From Ascaris suum (Eukaryota; Nematoda; Chromadorea; Rhabditida; Ascarididae): 64,000 bases of DNA. The notes beneath the pieces were generated by a model. The model saw only the letters and a list, made by a program, of their open reading frames with translations. It searched no databases and had not been told where the DNA came from. Below are positions 40,601 through 54,238 of this stretch, piece by piece. The stretch lies in assembly GCA_013433145.1 (NCBI GenBank), contig CM024183.1, positions 558,001 through 622,000 on the forward strand. Direction: 5' to 3'. Both the position numbers and the translations under genes were made by a program. The first letter of the stretch is position 1. Each line of letters opens with the position of its first letter.

Positions 40601-43600
40601 TCATAAAATTAGCAGATTTATTGAAGGAAATTGCAGAGGCGCATATATTCATATTATATTCTCATGACATGCTTCTGCACGTATTTGATTTACCAATTGT
40701 CAAAAACGTAGTGTTTGTCGTTGCTTTCAATATTTGAATATCCGGCATGCGCTAAAGCGTTTATTCGATCGTCCCTCTATGATTTTCCATTTATCTTCAA
40801 AAGAAGAAGGCAGCTTCGTTTATGTTGGACGCATTTTTTGGTATTGCTTTTGGTATCTGGTAATTGCTATTGGTATTTGATGTGGTATAAGGTATAACGG
40901 AAAGGAAGTCCACCCCTCAATGACAAGCATTGATTTTGGTGAAAAATTTCATCGGCAACCAAGGACTGATGTCGCCATCTTTTGCCTATTGAGTTACCAC
41001 TCATATTTGTATCAATTTCTTTGAAGGGTTTTTAATGTGCTGTCGAAGAGCACCATTGTTCGAGGCCTTTCGAGTTCAGGGACCAAAGACTTGCAGCCTC
41101 TCTGGAAATTATTGGTGCTTTTTGAATGCTGAAGCGCCCTTTCTGGAATAATAGGAAGTCACGAACCTAGGGGCGTCCTGAACATTTGAGCCTTCATTTA
41201 AAAAACTGCTCGTACCTAGAACCAGAGGATTCCTGGAAATTCCCCCGATGACTCGAGTTTCGAGATCTTTCCATGAATTTAGGGTGCACCTGAGGTGACA
41301 AATTTTTCCTGCGTGAAAAAGATACTGCAAAAAATGCTGATCTACGACAAATGATATTTGAGGTTGAACGTAGACGAATCAAATAAAAATTTATGCGGTT
41401 GAATGTGAAAAAATTGATTTCTAGTAAAGGAGAAGCAGTTTTAGAAACGAGTAGAATCTAGAGGTACGGAGTTTTTGACTGGCAATTGTGATCTTTGCTT
41501 TTTATTGCCTTACCTTGCAATGGCTTCTTTCATGCCTTTCATTCCCGTCCATTCAAGGAAATAAAAATTGAAAAAAAAATAGCACTAATTTTTGCAATAT
41601 TAAAAGCTTCCTATTTATTTATTTATTTGTAAATATTTATAAAATCGTTGAAATTTTTCAAATCGTTCAAAAATTAAATCGCTTGCTTTCGATAATCTAA
41701 ACGTCAAGAATTTTAAAGGTAATTTATTTTCGAAAGGAAACAATCGAAGGATAATTTTTCAATCAAATTAAAAAAAAGAGAGAGAGAATTCAAAGTAAAA
41801 ATAGTGATCATTTTATGGCATTTCTTATATAAGAAATTGATATCAACTAGAAATTCGCAGTAATAAATTGAAAGGCAACCGCTTAATCGAGAAAAAACAA
41901 ATTTCGTTGTTATGCATTATTTGAAGTGAGTTACGTACGAATGAAATTGTGGCCATAAGTTTGTATTACGTACTAACCGGCGAAACGATAGAATAATAAA
42001 ATTATGCAAGTTTTATTATGAAAATCAGCTTAGCCCCATCATTTATACAATCCAAAAATAGCCTTAAATAATTAAATCAAGACAGAAAAGGCCTTGAATA
42101 ATGGTGATAAAGAAGCCTTGAACAACAGTAAAATATAGATCATTTTTAAGGATAAAATAGCACATTTATGAATAGGGATAAGACCAATGCGATAGAATGA
42201 ATGAAAAAAATTTATTAATAAAGAAATTGCAATTTAAAAAATACAGAACAAAAAGTTTTCGTTTTCGACGCAAGGAAAATCTCATTCGATTCGGGATTGA
42301 ATAGAATTTCCATCAGATCTTAACGAAAAATTATTTGGAGATTTATGCAAATATTTGGTTTAATTCGTCCAATGGATACCAAAATGTTCACTATGCTAGC
42401 TGATCTGCATATTTGTCCATTTATTATAATCTGATGAGATAGATCGGTCGCTCAAATTCTTGCTTATTTTACTATCCGGTCGGCGATACTGTTACATAGA
42501 CAAATTTTTAGACGTGTTCGAGCATTCTTATATGTCTTTGCAAATTTGCGCTTGTCAAGCGCATTTGAATTGCATCATATCTGTGCACACATTCGTGCCT
42601 GTGTAGTGTATGTGTGTGTGTGTGTGTGTCTGTATATCTTTGCGTCTGTGTGTACGTGTGTTTGTGGGTCTTTGCATATTTATATTTGTTTGTGCGTGTC
42701 CCGCCCGACCTCAGAATCTATGGTGGTGAACTTTATTGGATGTGACATAAATCAAAGATAGGTTGATCTCTAGCTCAACTTTCAGATCAATACATCAATA
42801 TCGAAAATACGCCATCAAACATAGAAAATTTGCACATTAATATAAAAATGCGATTCGATCGGAAATCAAACACAAGAATGAATCTTTCGTAGTGTTTTGC
42901 ACTCTCATAAATTCTTGCCGATTTGCAATAAAAAAACATGAATATACATACGCATAAGCTCATATATATTCAATGATTTTATCTTTGGAACATCAAGCTT
43001 AAATTTTCAAAAATTTTCTGCGCCATAATTTCAAGTTGATTTCAAGTGCTAAAAAAAAATTTTTTTTTTGAACGCAATTTCTCATTATTTCATTTTATTT
43101 CGATAAGTCTTGGAAATATTGATCTTTTGATAGAGGATTTCTGTGAAAGTGCAAATCAATTCAAATGTGAAAATATATAATATTCATTTTGCTATTTATT
43201 AACAAGTTTCGTGTATGATTGATGAAAATGAAAACGTGTATGATGCTAGATTCTTTAGTGCCTTTATTTATAAATTCCATAGGAATAGTTTGTCTATTCT
43301 GTAAACTATTCTTTTTTTTTAAAATAAATACCTTTTAACTGACATTTTATAGCGAAGCTGTAGCGAGTTTCGTAAAAATGCAACAATGGTGAATTTAAGT
43401 CACCGAGTCCATTCTGCTATGTGGTACCTTCGTTATGGAAAACAGTCCGCATAGTATAATTGTTGTCGATGGTTTATGACGTGTTGAGTAGTAGGTAGGG
43501 GAGAGCTCAATTTCACTGACGGAAATATTTGAATAGCGATAAAAGATGGAAATTTCAAATATTCTTTTGCAATGCTGTTTTCTTTTGCAAATAGAAAGCA

Positions 43601-46600
43601 TCGTTTAGATGCGCTATTCCCGGAATTTACGGCGGTCAGACGAAAAACCGAAGAACCTAATTCCTTGTGGAAAAAAAGTGCAAACTTAACTGTTTTCTAG
43701 TTTGCAGTACTTGCAGTACACATAAAAGTATGACGCAGACTATAAGAAATTAGCTTTGCTTTGCACTTTCCAGAGACGTCTGAATAAGTTGCACTTCGTG
43801 TTAGCTCGTTAGCACGACTATTTTCAAGATGCTGTTCGAGCACCAGAATCCGGCCACTTGTTAACGAAAAAATTTAGAAGCAAGCCTCTAATAAGGGTCC
43901 GACTAAAGCATTTCTTTTCCTCTAAATAAAAAGGGCATATATCGAGAGGGTATTCTCTGCTGAAAATTGCTACTTGAGATTGAAATTTACCCGACAACTC
44001 GGCTGTCCTAAAAAATTCAGCGTTGAATTTATTGACCTCAGATTAGGCATATTCAACTTGCTACACTTGGCATACATGAAAATTTTTTTTTTTCAAATTG
44101 CTTCGTCCCCTTAGTTGAATTCTTTTTGGCGCAATTCTTTCAGTTTTATTTGCTTAAAGCGAATGCTTGAACGATGAAAACAAAACTTTCTAGGAGTTTC
44201 TTGAATCACTCAGCGGAAATTTTTCGTTCATTTCAATCAGCTTGAAAATTTTCCGGTTCGCTTGAAAATTTTCCGGTTTGGTTGAAAATTTTCCGGTTCG
44301 CTTCAGTTGCTGGAAGATTTCAAAAAAGCAAAAAAGCCTCCGATTCCCACTCTTCCATTTTCTCTCTCATTCATCCAAAAAATCGTTTATTTATATCTTG
44401 TAAATAAAAAAATAAATGATTAATATGTTGCTGCAAAACTAGATCACATAAATTAATTTAATTGAATATTTTATCGCGTTATTCATTCATTGAAAAGATA
44501 GCGCTACAAGCAGGAAAAGGGGGGGGGGGAGAATATTTCATTGTTATGACGTCATTTTTTTGGAAGCGTATTTTAGTGAAAATATATGCTTTCTTTTTTT
44601 ATTTTTGGAATTTTTTTCGTCGGAATAAAATATGTGCTTTTATTTTGAAATTTTTCACCCAATGATCCGTCAGAAGTTCTCAGAAATAACTTTATCTATT
44701 CCATTCACCTTTCTGTTCTCTCTTATTTGGTGAATGTAAACTTTTATGACGAAGCATTAGAGCAAGAAAATAGGCAACCGCCTCATCATAGATACTTTTT
44801 CAGTGAGCATATTTTTTCTTCTCTATAAAAATCTCGAATAGCTAGAAAATCGATGAGATGCTATTTCCTTGATAGAATTCTTTAATATAACTTCATTGAC
44901 GCATAAATTTATTTGTGCCCTACCGAAATTAATTTCATTCTATTATTCAATTTGCCATTAGCAATAACAATATGCAACGCAAGATCGCTAATTATGTCTT
45001 GCATTTTGTGCAATAATTTCCACAAAATTATTGCAAAACTTGCAAATTGAATTTGACAGCAATATTTTTTGCAAAATATAAATGTACTATTTATGGCGTT
45101 CTGTGCTTTGCAAAAAATCACACATTGCATAGACTCTATTTTATCGATTTGTGTGCATACATTCAATTCGAAATTCATTGGAGATTCTAACGAAATTAGA
45201 AGCATAGGTACTGAAATATATTTGACTCATCAATTCCAGAAATGGGTCCATATCTCTCGATCTCGTCATTCTATGCCTCTCCAAAAGTTTTTGGTACATT
45301 AAACTCCCAGAGTTCGAAGATGGCCAGGATCGAAGTTTTTTTGCAAAAAACATTTAACACCAATAATAATACTACGCCACTTCTTGTGGGCCTCCGCTTC
45401 CCATTAATCGATTGAACTTATAGCCGTTGATCTTGATTCCTTGTTACCGATGTTAAAAGCACTATAATTTTTATACTTTTGCCAAAAAATTCCACAGATG
45501 CATGGCTTATATTAAATAAAGTGGTGAGCATGAAGGTTGATCTTAGTACTTAAGTTGGAAAGTTGTTCTACTCTTGAAGTTAGGTGATGTTCTCATTTTT
45601 ATTGCGTTCCTAAAATTTTCGAAAATCTATCATTTTTGTTGTAATTTAATATCTTCCGGTTATGCTCTAGCTCTAATCATAGTTTTCATAGGCCTATCTC
45701 GAAGGTGCAGTGGCTCCACACTTTCACCTTCGAGGTAACGCAGTAAAGCCACCATATTGAATTGAAAGGTAGTGTCAGTATTTTGAGTCACGCCTCAGCT
45801 ACGGTTGATAATAAATTTCATCATTATGCTCTATTCGGAAGCATCCAATTTCCGCGCTATGGACAACAAAATCTAATATTCTAGTGTTGATAGAGCAAAA
45901 ACTTTTCTTTTTTATTAGTTATATTCCAACAAATTATGGTTGCTATAATTTTCTCCATTCTTTTTCATAAAATTACCACCAGATTCTGCTAAAATAAACT
46001 CTACATACATACATTTCCATTATATATACTACTCTATTTCCATATACTATTTTATGTAGTTTATACGCTCCATAAATTTCCGTACACTCTAATGTATTTC
46101 GATCTTCTAAATAATTGCTCCGATTCAAAAGGTAGCTATTGTTGTTGCCTGATTAATTAGCACCTGAGAATTAAATAATGATATTGTTAATTTTTATTGA
46201 ATCTAGATATCAAGGAATTCAATATGTGGTGATGGTACCGATTGGCAATCATTTTTACTTCTACCAAGTCGTCTAGCTCAAAATCCTCTCTATGGACAAA
46301 TCTATGCACTTTGGTTAACGAATCTTGTGATGGTGTTTTTCCCATTTCTTACACTATTGGTACTCAATAGTATTATTGCATATACGATACGAAAAAGTCT
46401 TCAAAAGGTCAAATATAATCAACGTTTTCAGTAAGTTTCTCGTTGATTTATTTTTGTGAATTATCATTACTATGTTACTTCGCTGATAAAAACAGCTCTT
46501 TATTACCCCCCCCCCCCAAGGTGTAAATTAGTATTAAAAATGTTATGTCAGCCATTTGTGTAGAATGAGATGAGTCTAATTAATCGTTGCTCTTGCAAAA

Positions 46601-49600
46601 GGCTTACCGTTCAATTCACGTTCTATTTTGAGTGAAATTAATCATTTCCTCTTTAATGCATTCAGAAAAACGTAATGCAAAAATCATCCAATAAGTGAAC
46701 ATTTCGCCTAATTTTCTTTATTAAATATGTTTATAATTTTTAGTTTTAAATAATTTAACTAAATACTATTCAATTTAATTAAATAGTAATTAAATAAATT
46801 AAATTAAATACAATTTAATTAAATAGTAATTAATTAAACAATTTTTTATTGTCCTCTCTTAATTTCATTGTGTCGATTTTTTCCATAATATTCTTTTTTT
46901 TTTTGCATTTTTCTTTGCACTCAAAATGCTATTTCTATATCCATAAGTTTATGGATCTTTTTGCCGTTTTGTTGAGAATTCATGATGCACTAATCGTTCC
47001 AAATGCGGCGTTCATGCTTATGGATCAATCCTCTCAACAGTCATAATGGAAATGGCTAGCGGCAATTTCAGTCATAAAAACTACTCATTAGTCTCAAGGG
47101 GGAAGTATTACTGCCATTCGCGAACACTTTATCAACTACATTGTACTTTATCATCTCCGAAAAATTTCATAGGGGGGAAGTTTATCCAACAAATTGACTG
47201 TATCCATAGAAATAGTTTCCATGTTTTTATATCCATAGATTGATACATACCTTTATAATTACCCATATGAATCGCTGTTCATATCTTTATATTTAAAAAA
47301 TGCTTTATATAAGAAATGATATATTGTTTTCAAAAAATATCTCTATTTTATTCATTTCAATAATAAATAAGTTTAGAAAATAATTCAAAAAAAAATTTTT
47401 TTTTCAATCACTCAATAAATATTTAAATTTTCAGCAGTCATTCAGTATTAAAGGAAAAATCAAGAGAGGCGACGATTGTATTAGTCGTAATCGTTTGTAT
47501 TTTTCTTCTATGTAATGTTTGGGGTTTCGTATTGACACTTCTTGAACAAATTCTCGATCGTCGTTGGCTTGAAGTGGAGCATCATTTATTCTATACGTTC
47601 TCGAGAGAGGCGATCAATCTTCTTGCTATTATTAATTCATCGATTAATTTTGTTATTTACCTCATTTTTGGGAAAGATTTCCGGTAAATTTTTCTTTTGG
47701 AATTTTTTTTTCTTTTATTTACGCTAATTGAAGTATAAAATAATTGTTAAGAGATTATAAATTCTCTGAAATAATACTAGTATCATATGACAAAGAAATA
47801 TGATTTCCGGTTGGAATAATTTCATTGAGGAGTTTTTCAAGTGAACGGAAAATTTATTGAGGGGAAAGCAATAGGCCTTTGATAGCATTATCAAATGGTT
47901 TAGCTTCAAATGAGGATTCTGGAAAAAGATTAATAAGTTTCTGTCTGATGGTGACCCGACTAGGAGCTGAGATCCCCCGTACAATGGTGCCTCCGTATGA
48001 CAGCGATGCTTACTTGCCCATATAATATATCCAATTTCAGTCGTGATCCTTCCTGATCCGGATAATGCTTTAGGCTACCAAAATGTTTACTCTCTACGCA
48101 ATAGGCTTTATGCAAATGAGATTCTTCGAAAAACTTTTGCAACATCCTGCCCGAATTTCCACTTCAAATTTATCCACTCAATAGCCGTTTCCGATATCAA
48201 TGTTCAGCTAAATAGGCATCGTTGTCTTTCAGAGGCCATTAGCGTCGATTAGTTCCGAATGGAGAGAAGAGCGAATAGGAAGTTCAGCAATGTTTTTGAA
48301 GTGAGCTTCAAATTAGTGTAATTAGCGGGATTAGATTTACCAGGAAGCATTTGAACTTTCAACAGATATTCAGCATTAACGTGCCCGCACGATGGTGGGT
48401 ACGAAATAGCATTAATTTTACTGAATTACGTTGATGTAGCATTAGGTTACTGCAAATTACATAAATGATATCCTGGAAGGTAGGGTAAATGACAACACCT
48501 GCGCACTGAACTATGAAGCACTTTTAATAGTGGAAAGATAAAGTCACTCCCTATTCGATGTCGAGAAAGTTTTCATGCAATTTTTAACCTCGTATATAGA
48601 AGCAACGAATTTCTCATAGCAAGTTGAATCATAACCTGACCATTATGTATGTTCCATGCCTTACTCTATGAGGGCTGATAAAAATCGGTACATATGATTG
48701 GAAATTATTTCCCTATTTATGAGTCACATGCAAAAATTTGAGGCCCACCTTCCATAACTCCCAAACATCCTAGACGCTTACCCCGAAGAGTAATTCTACT
48801 TGAGTTGAATAAAATTGATGGCGGAATTAATTTCGCACGAAATTTTTTAAATTTAGTTTCTTTTATTTTGGAGCAAACTTCAACAATAATTTTTTAGCTA
48901 AAAATTTAAATTTATGTTCTTTGGCACCCCTTCTCTCTCTAATTCCTCCCTTTCCCTCCTTCTCCCCCTATATAGTTGTTGAAGATATAAATTATTTGGA
49001 AGGGAACATTGGATAACGATATATTAGTAAAGAATTAATTCACCAATACTTCACAAAAAAAAAAAAAAAAAAGAAAACTATGCGATGTGGAACTCGAATT
49101 TGAATTGAATGCTGGAAATATTCAGTAAAGAATTGGTGGTGATATATGGTTGCGGTATGCGGGGTGTGATGTTACACTTGCCAACACACGATAAATTTCT
49201 TATTTGGCGACATCTTTCAAGACGTCGACGTACGCCATTATCGAAGCGGAAAGCACCTTCTCGAAGTGGTCTTCATGCGGAAGGAACATCCCTTGGCACA
49301 GACGTATGTCCTCTATGAGAGAAACTCTTCCTTGGTTTTGCAGTAGAATATTGGGAGCAATGATTAAGAAGTGGCTGGACTGAAGGCACTGAAAAGATAC
49401 TGAAGGGATGAGGTGGGGTAGAAGAATGAGAGGGGGTGGTTTTTCTGTTTTCTATTCGTAGATACGTTTCGTTACGCTCTTTAATGACTGCTTTGTATCT
49501 CTTTTTGATGGAAAGGTTGCAGAAGGAAGGACTACGCTCCTCTTCTAGTAAAGAAGCATTTTTCCCTTCCTAACCCCACTCTCCTCCCTTTGAAATTCTA

Positions 49601-50379
49601 TCAAGTCTGCTCATAGGTATGATTTACACAATATCGCTTTGAACCAAATATGACGCGTAGATCCATTATGCTTGTATTAAAAGTTTTCTTTATATTGTAC
49701 TGTACTTACTTCGTTTATAAAGTTTTACTAAAATATTTAATAATTTCATTAAATATCACTTGTAAATATTTAATTTCAGTGCACAAATTCGGCTACAACG
49801 TCAACCCTGAATAGCGATTTAGCGGATACACGGCAACGAAAATCGACAATTTCGAATTTCCGCTGCATTAATGGAAATGCAAATCAGATTAATTCATTGA
49901 ATGTCGAATCTTCATGTATCACTTCACCGACATTAAATCGTACAGATCGTTGCGCGAAGGGTTCATCGATTGGAGTATCGTTGAATTATGGTTCAATACA
50001 TATGTCGGATAAAGTAAGAAAAGGAAGTAGCCGAATAACACAATGCAAATCGCCGATTTGTGCTTGTGATATTGCCAATCAAGCTGGTACTTCAAGAGCG
50101 TCATCGATCGAAAAAATCAATCAATCGAATAATTGTATACGATCATTGGATCATCTAACAAACTCTTCAGCAAAAATAACAATTAATAATAGCGGAATTA
50201 TAGACGATAATCATGATGAAGATGATGATGAAATTATTATTTTTGATGCAATTGAGGGAAATATTTTTAAACAGAAATTCATCAATTATTCAAATGATTC
50301 AACACAAATGTCTCCTTCAAGCGCCTATGTACTAAAGTGCCTTAAAACAAATTCGAATATTTATGAAAGATTTATTTGA
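31681..50379 (+). CDS. FMRFamide-receptor-like class A peptide GPCR, 8 exons
   Basis: A seven-transmembrane neuropeptide receptor of about 586 residues, predicted in the neuronal or muscle plasma membrane. Exons: 31681-31746, 34065-34153, 35018-35173, 35591-35789, 46207-46430, 47435-47683, 49126-49303, 49780-50379 (TGA); all phases agree. The N-terminus is short (MNISETQ, one possible N-glycosylation site). TM1 carries [16 protein letters not shown]2 follows [17 protein letters not shown], and TM3 ends in [13 protein letters not shown] (ERY in place of DRY). TM5 follows [13 protein letters not shown]6 is in [18 protein letters not shown], and TM7 is [18 protein letters not shown]. The NSSINFxIYxxFGxxFR end and VERYMAVC are typical of FMRFamide receptors. 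No Cys stands at the usual TM3 start. The long intracellular tail is basic (RRRR), then Ser/Thr/Asn-rich, with an acidic [10 protein letters not shown] run. Ligand and exact orthologue are unknown. Confidence 0.9.
35169..35228 (+). repeat. Tandem 30-bp duplication of a 5' splice site (GPCR exon 3)
   Basis: Units 35,169-35,198 and 35,199-35,228 both begin CTCAGGTAAC and continue GAATTGTGTTATC. The unit therefore includes the last five exon bases and the donor. The first donor (GT at 35,174) is required for phase with exon 4. The copy (GT at 35,204) would retain 30 intron bases and read CTC AGG TAA, a stop. Confidence 0.9.
37150..38260 (-). mobile_element. Degenerate RTE-type LINE reverse-transcriptase fragment, copy 2
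   Basis: Nested antisense in GPCR intron 4. The minus strand reads [10 protein letters not shown] (about 37,954-37,986), the RTE motif A neighbourhood. In 37,566-37,853 it reads [16 protein letters not shown] and [12 protein letters not shown], equivalent to LRFADDIVL and the following GLRIN.KKT motif; FADD has become FGHD, so the catalytic pair is broken. Plus-strand blocks around 37.38, 37.95 and 38.07 kb align with 17.91, 18.51 and 18.83 kb of copy 1. The two copies share orientation and block order but are strongly diverged. Confidence 0.65.
43395..43960 (+). repeat. Dispersed repeat, copy A (in GPCR intron 4)
   Basis: About 570 bp that aligns almost end to end with 58,705-59,290 in the same orientation. 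Shared words include GTTAGCACGACTATTTTC (43,808 and 59,138), AGAATCCGGCCACTT and TTAGCTTTGCTT. Identity by eye is high in the last 200 bp and lower at the 5' end. No long open frame, terminal repeats or protein motifs were found. Confidence 0.85.
44241..44300. repeat. Three tandem 20-bp repeats
   Basis: The unit CTTGAAAATTTTCCGGTTCG appears three times in phase (44,241-44,260, 44,261-44,280, 44,281-44,300), with one or two changes. It lies in GPCR intron 4. Each unit carries the partial palindrome GAAAATTTTC. Confidence 0.9.
45698..45734. repeat. Small inverted repeat in GPCR intron 4
   Basis: CTCGAAGGTG (45,698-45,707) and CACCTTCGAG (45,725-45,734) are perfect 10-base arms around a 17-base loop. 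Nothing links it to a known RNA. Confidence 0.6.
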
Positions 50380-50419
50380 GATTTTTGCATTTTTTTTAAA
50401 AATTTTTAATATATTTGCT

Positions 50420-50425
50420 AATAAA
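50420..50425 (+). terminator. Polyadenylation signal of the GPCR gene
   Basis: AATAAA stands 41 bases after the TGA at 50,377-50,379, a normal distance for a nematode gene. A second AATAAA occurs near 50,613. Confidence 0.6.
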
Positions 50426-53400
50426 ATGAGAAAATTTATGAATGAATTCTGAAAAGAAATTTGATAAATTCTGAAAAGTGGAAAAAAATCACATAGGATT
50501 GGGGGAGGGGGATTTGGGCTTCCCGTGTGTATTTTCTTCCTCTCAAAAGAAGCCGCAGATTGCTTTTATAAAAGATATTATTGATGAAAATATTCTAAGA
50601 GATGTAAATATGTAATAAATATCACATATGGAAGCATCCGGTTTGCGAGTAATGCAAACTAAAAATTCCATCATCCCTTGCTTCCCTTTCTCTTCCTCCC
50701 CTATCAATTTTATTCCTCTAAAAGCAAAAAGCTTGTCGTTATATTTGCAAGGGTACTGTATCATGGCATTCTTTTATTCTGAAAGCATATGTTTCGATTA
50801 TGAATTGAAATCATTGGATTGCAAGCTGCTATTGCTGGATTGTTCAACGTTATTTTATTCCATGCCATTATCAAAAAATATAACTTATTTTGATCTATTT
50901 GCGTTCGTTATTTGTATGTATTTCGATTATTTTGAGTAACAAGTTCATATGTTCCATTTACGATAAATAGAAAGCGTGAAGTTGTGGCACAATATGTGCT
51001 TTTTATATTTGATGATAAATGCTGAGAAATGCTTAGTTGATGATAAATGTTAAGAAATGTACAACAATAATTTCAAATTTTAATTGATCTTATTGCTCAG
51101 AGAATTTGCCAACAATCCCGATCTGATCTATTGTCTTAAAATTTGATTTATTGATCTAAAATGCGTGTAAGTACTGGACGCATTTAATTACCTATATAAT
51201 GCACCAACTAATGAGTTGTTTATGATGCATTTAATCTTTCTAATCCTGGCTTATGTAATTCTTGGATTGAAACCGGCGATCAGACAAGCAGACAAAAACA
51301 TACAAACAGACACATCGTCAGACATCTGTGCATTCGACATCATAGGTGCCCAATAATACGAACACATGAGACAATATCACACAAAGGAACATATGCGTAG
51401 ATGTTGCGTCATCATGATGTGCCTTCCGAGCATATTAGTCTATGACGTCATCACAAGCATAGTTGAGATTCTTTTCGTTCTCTGTCGTTTACAACGACGT
51501 CAGCTCTGATGCTCTATCTATCCTGAAAACTCCATGGCAATCATTCAATTTGCTTCCATAGATTTACGACTTTTCATGTGAGCTCATATTTCCGCGATTT
51601 ATGTCAACTTGGGAGCTTGATTCAGCGTGGGGCTATAGTTCCTGAACTAATGAAGCTTGACAGTATGTAAGTAAGCTGGCTTCCTTACCGAGTTGAGGCT
51701 GACTTAATAGCTTCGAAGCTTTGAAGGTGGTGGACGCGTGACTTGAATTCTGACATATAAATGTTTACATTAAAATAATCAGACCCTGTAGTTTTTTGTC
51801 CCTTGCGACTCCTTCAAACAGACACAAGCACGCAGACAGACAGAGACATACATGCGCACAAATATGAGGCTGCCGTAATGAGCTTTGCAATTGGAGGTTT
51901 GTGAGAATTCCCAAAGAGAAGCCTTATATAGGACATTTATGAACGACACACATGTGGAAGATCTTCAGAGGACACTAAATGCATAATTGCGTAATTTCGG
52001 CAAATAACTGATTCAGAGAGCAGAATTATAAACGCACGTGCCGCGCTGATTCCCTGGCATGTTTTTGGACTCTGTTCGATCTCACTTATCATGAAAGATA
52101 GTGAATCGGCTTTTATGGGTTGCATTTTCCTTTAGGGGTCGTTTATTTCGCTTAGGGTGTTCTTTAACCACTAATTTCGGTGATCTAAGATGAGTAAAAC
52201 ATGAGTGCATTCGGCAATCAATGCAATTGTTTGTGTTCACTAAATCACCGAGCGGTGGTGTCGGTTCATTTTTTCCATCAGCATGCCATGCAGTCTGCAA
52301 CAATCACTTATAACTAACACGTTTAACTTCAATCTTTTCGATTCTAGATGGCGTTTTTATTGCTTATATTATAACAATTAAATTTTCTTATTAGTTTATT
52401 TTATTATATTTAGTAATTTGGTTGTTATAAATTAATCTCTAAAATATTTGTGTATGGGTAATTTATTCGTTTCATAATTTATAGTGGAGATTTATGTTTA
52501 TTAATTTATTTTTTTTTTGCATTATTTTTTTAAAGATTTCTTCCTTCTAAAATTGCAAATAGTGGTAGGTGATTCGGGAGTTCAATTCTTCCACAAATTC
52601 TAATTAGCTTAAAACAAGCGATCTGATCGAGCGAACATTGAGATGTGTCTTTATGAACGAAACAATTCGAATTGAATGTATAGGTGAATTACTAGAGAAT
52701 TTTGACTCCGGAGTCGCTCATCATCATTCGTAAGTTTTACGTCAACGTAAGCTGGTTCGTTGTATTTGTGTTTGTTCTGCTAGTAATAGCAAATGGCAGT
52801 ATCATTTTCACCTATCATTGTGCTCACTAGGTAAATTGCGTTACCTGTTTGCTTTGTACATATTGCAATCTAAATTCAAACAGGTACTCTCTTACAGAAT
52901 TCATCACATTTAAGATTTTTATCTTTGACTAATATTGACCTTCAAGAAATTTCGTTCCACTCTTTGAATTCAGCGTCAGGATGTCAACGTTAGGTATAGC
53001 TATCTCAATAAGCGTTCACCTAATCTTCGACGGTGATGATATCGCATCATGGGTTATTCTTAGTACTGCAAAAACGTGTTCGGGTACGGAGTTTGATCGC
53101 ATACCTGACTACGTTATCTTCTATTCTCTTGTATGCCCTACGGCAGCGTACACAAAAGCCCTCTTAAAAAATAATCCTTTCATTCTGTATTACTTTTAAT
53201 TTTCGTTCTTTACTTAGTTTAGATGATTTCATTTCTCTAATGTGCAATTAAAAACACAACTTTTTGAATAAATCATTCACTATCAGTCGATTTGACATTT
53301 CATAAGCATGGGATTTCTTTTTTCTTTTACTCTTTACTAGTAATGTCTTAGTAGATCTGACTTTTTTTATTAGGTTATTTCTGAGTATATTAAACTCTGT

Positions 53401-54238
53401 TTCGTTATTAAAATAAAAGTTTTTTTGTTTGTCGATTATATTTTCTGCAACAGACAAAGGAGAAATTATAAGAGGGTTCAGGTGATTCACTTGATTTATT
53501 TTTCAATTCACTATTATGGTTTCCGGTTTTATTTTATAAAATTACAACAGAAAAATTTTATTTCCATTCTTATAAATATTCTTCATCTTCACGCTACTCA
53601 TAATTTTAGTTTCTTTACCCAAACATGAACGTTCTCCTTGCTTCAATCACTTCTCCGATGTAATGATATGAGAGGTAGTGCAGTATTGTTCTTAGGTGAT
53701 ATTGAGCGTTACTATATTTCTTTTATTCTTTAGAGTGATGTTCTTCAGATCTTCTTGTCTATTACCTTACCTTTCTAAAAATTACCTTACCTTTTGGGTA
53801 ACATGCTTCACTTTTTTCGCTCACTCCTATTCATCATTATTTTAACTCATTCATTTGTATTTATTAGTTGATATGATTTACGTTTACCCCTTATTTAGTT
53901 TCAATTTGCTTGTTTATCACTGTTTTCCGCATCCCTATTAGCCTCATTTACGACTGATTTGGTCTTTTTGTCCGAAGTAAACGGAAACGCATAGAAGATC
54001 ATCGGCGAAAACATTTAGCTTATCGTGAAAGTGAACGTCTTGTAAGTCTCTAAAGAGGGCACGGATGTTTTTACGGATATTATGGCTCCTTGAGATAGAT
54101 CGCTTTGAAATGTTTCCTGAAAGGCAGTTTACTAGTCCGAAATATTTGAATTTTTATGTTCCAGGAAAGACAAAGCGAGGTGATTAATGGTTTCTGGATT
54201 AGGTTTTGCGTTCTATAAAACCAGTTACCCAGGTTTAT

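Noticed and set aside
49109..49318. Independent small ORF
   Set aside because: From 49,126 it continues FGKDFR of the receptor with correct phase and ends at a GTATGT donor.
49897..50379. Stand-alone 160-residue protein starting at 49,897
   Set aside because: The frame is open from 49,780 after a TTTCAG and is in phase with the GPCR; it is the receptor tail.
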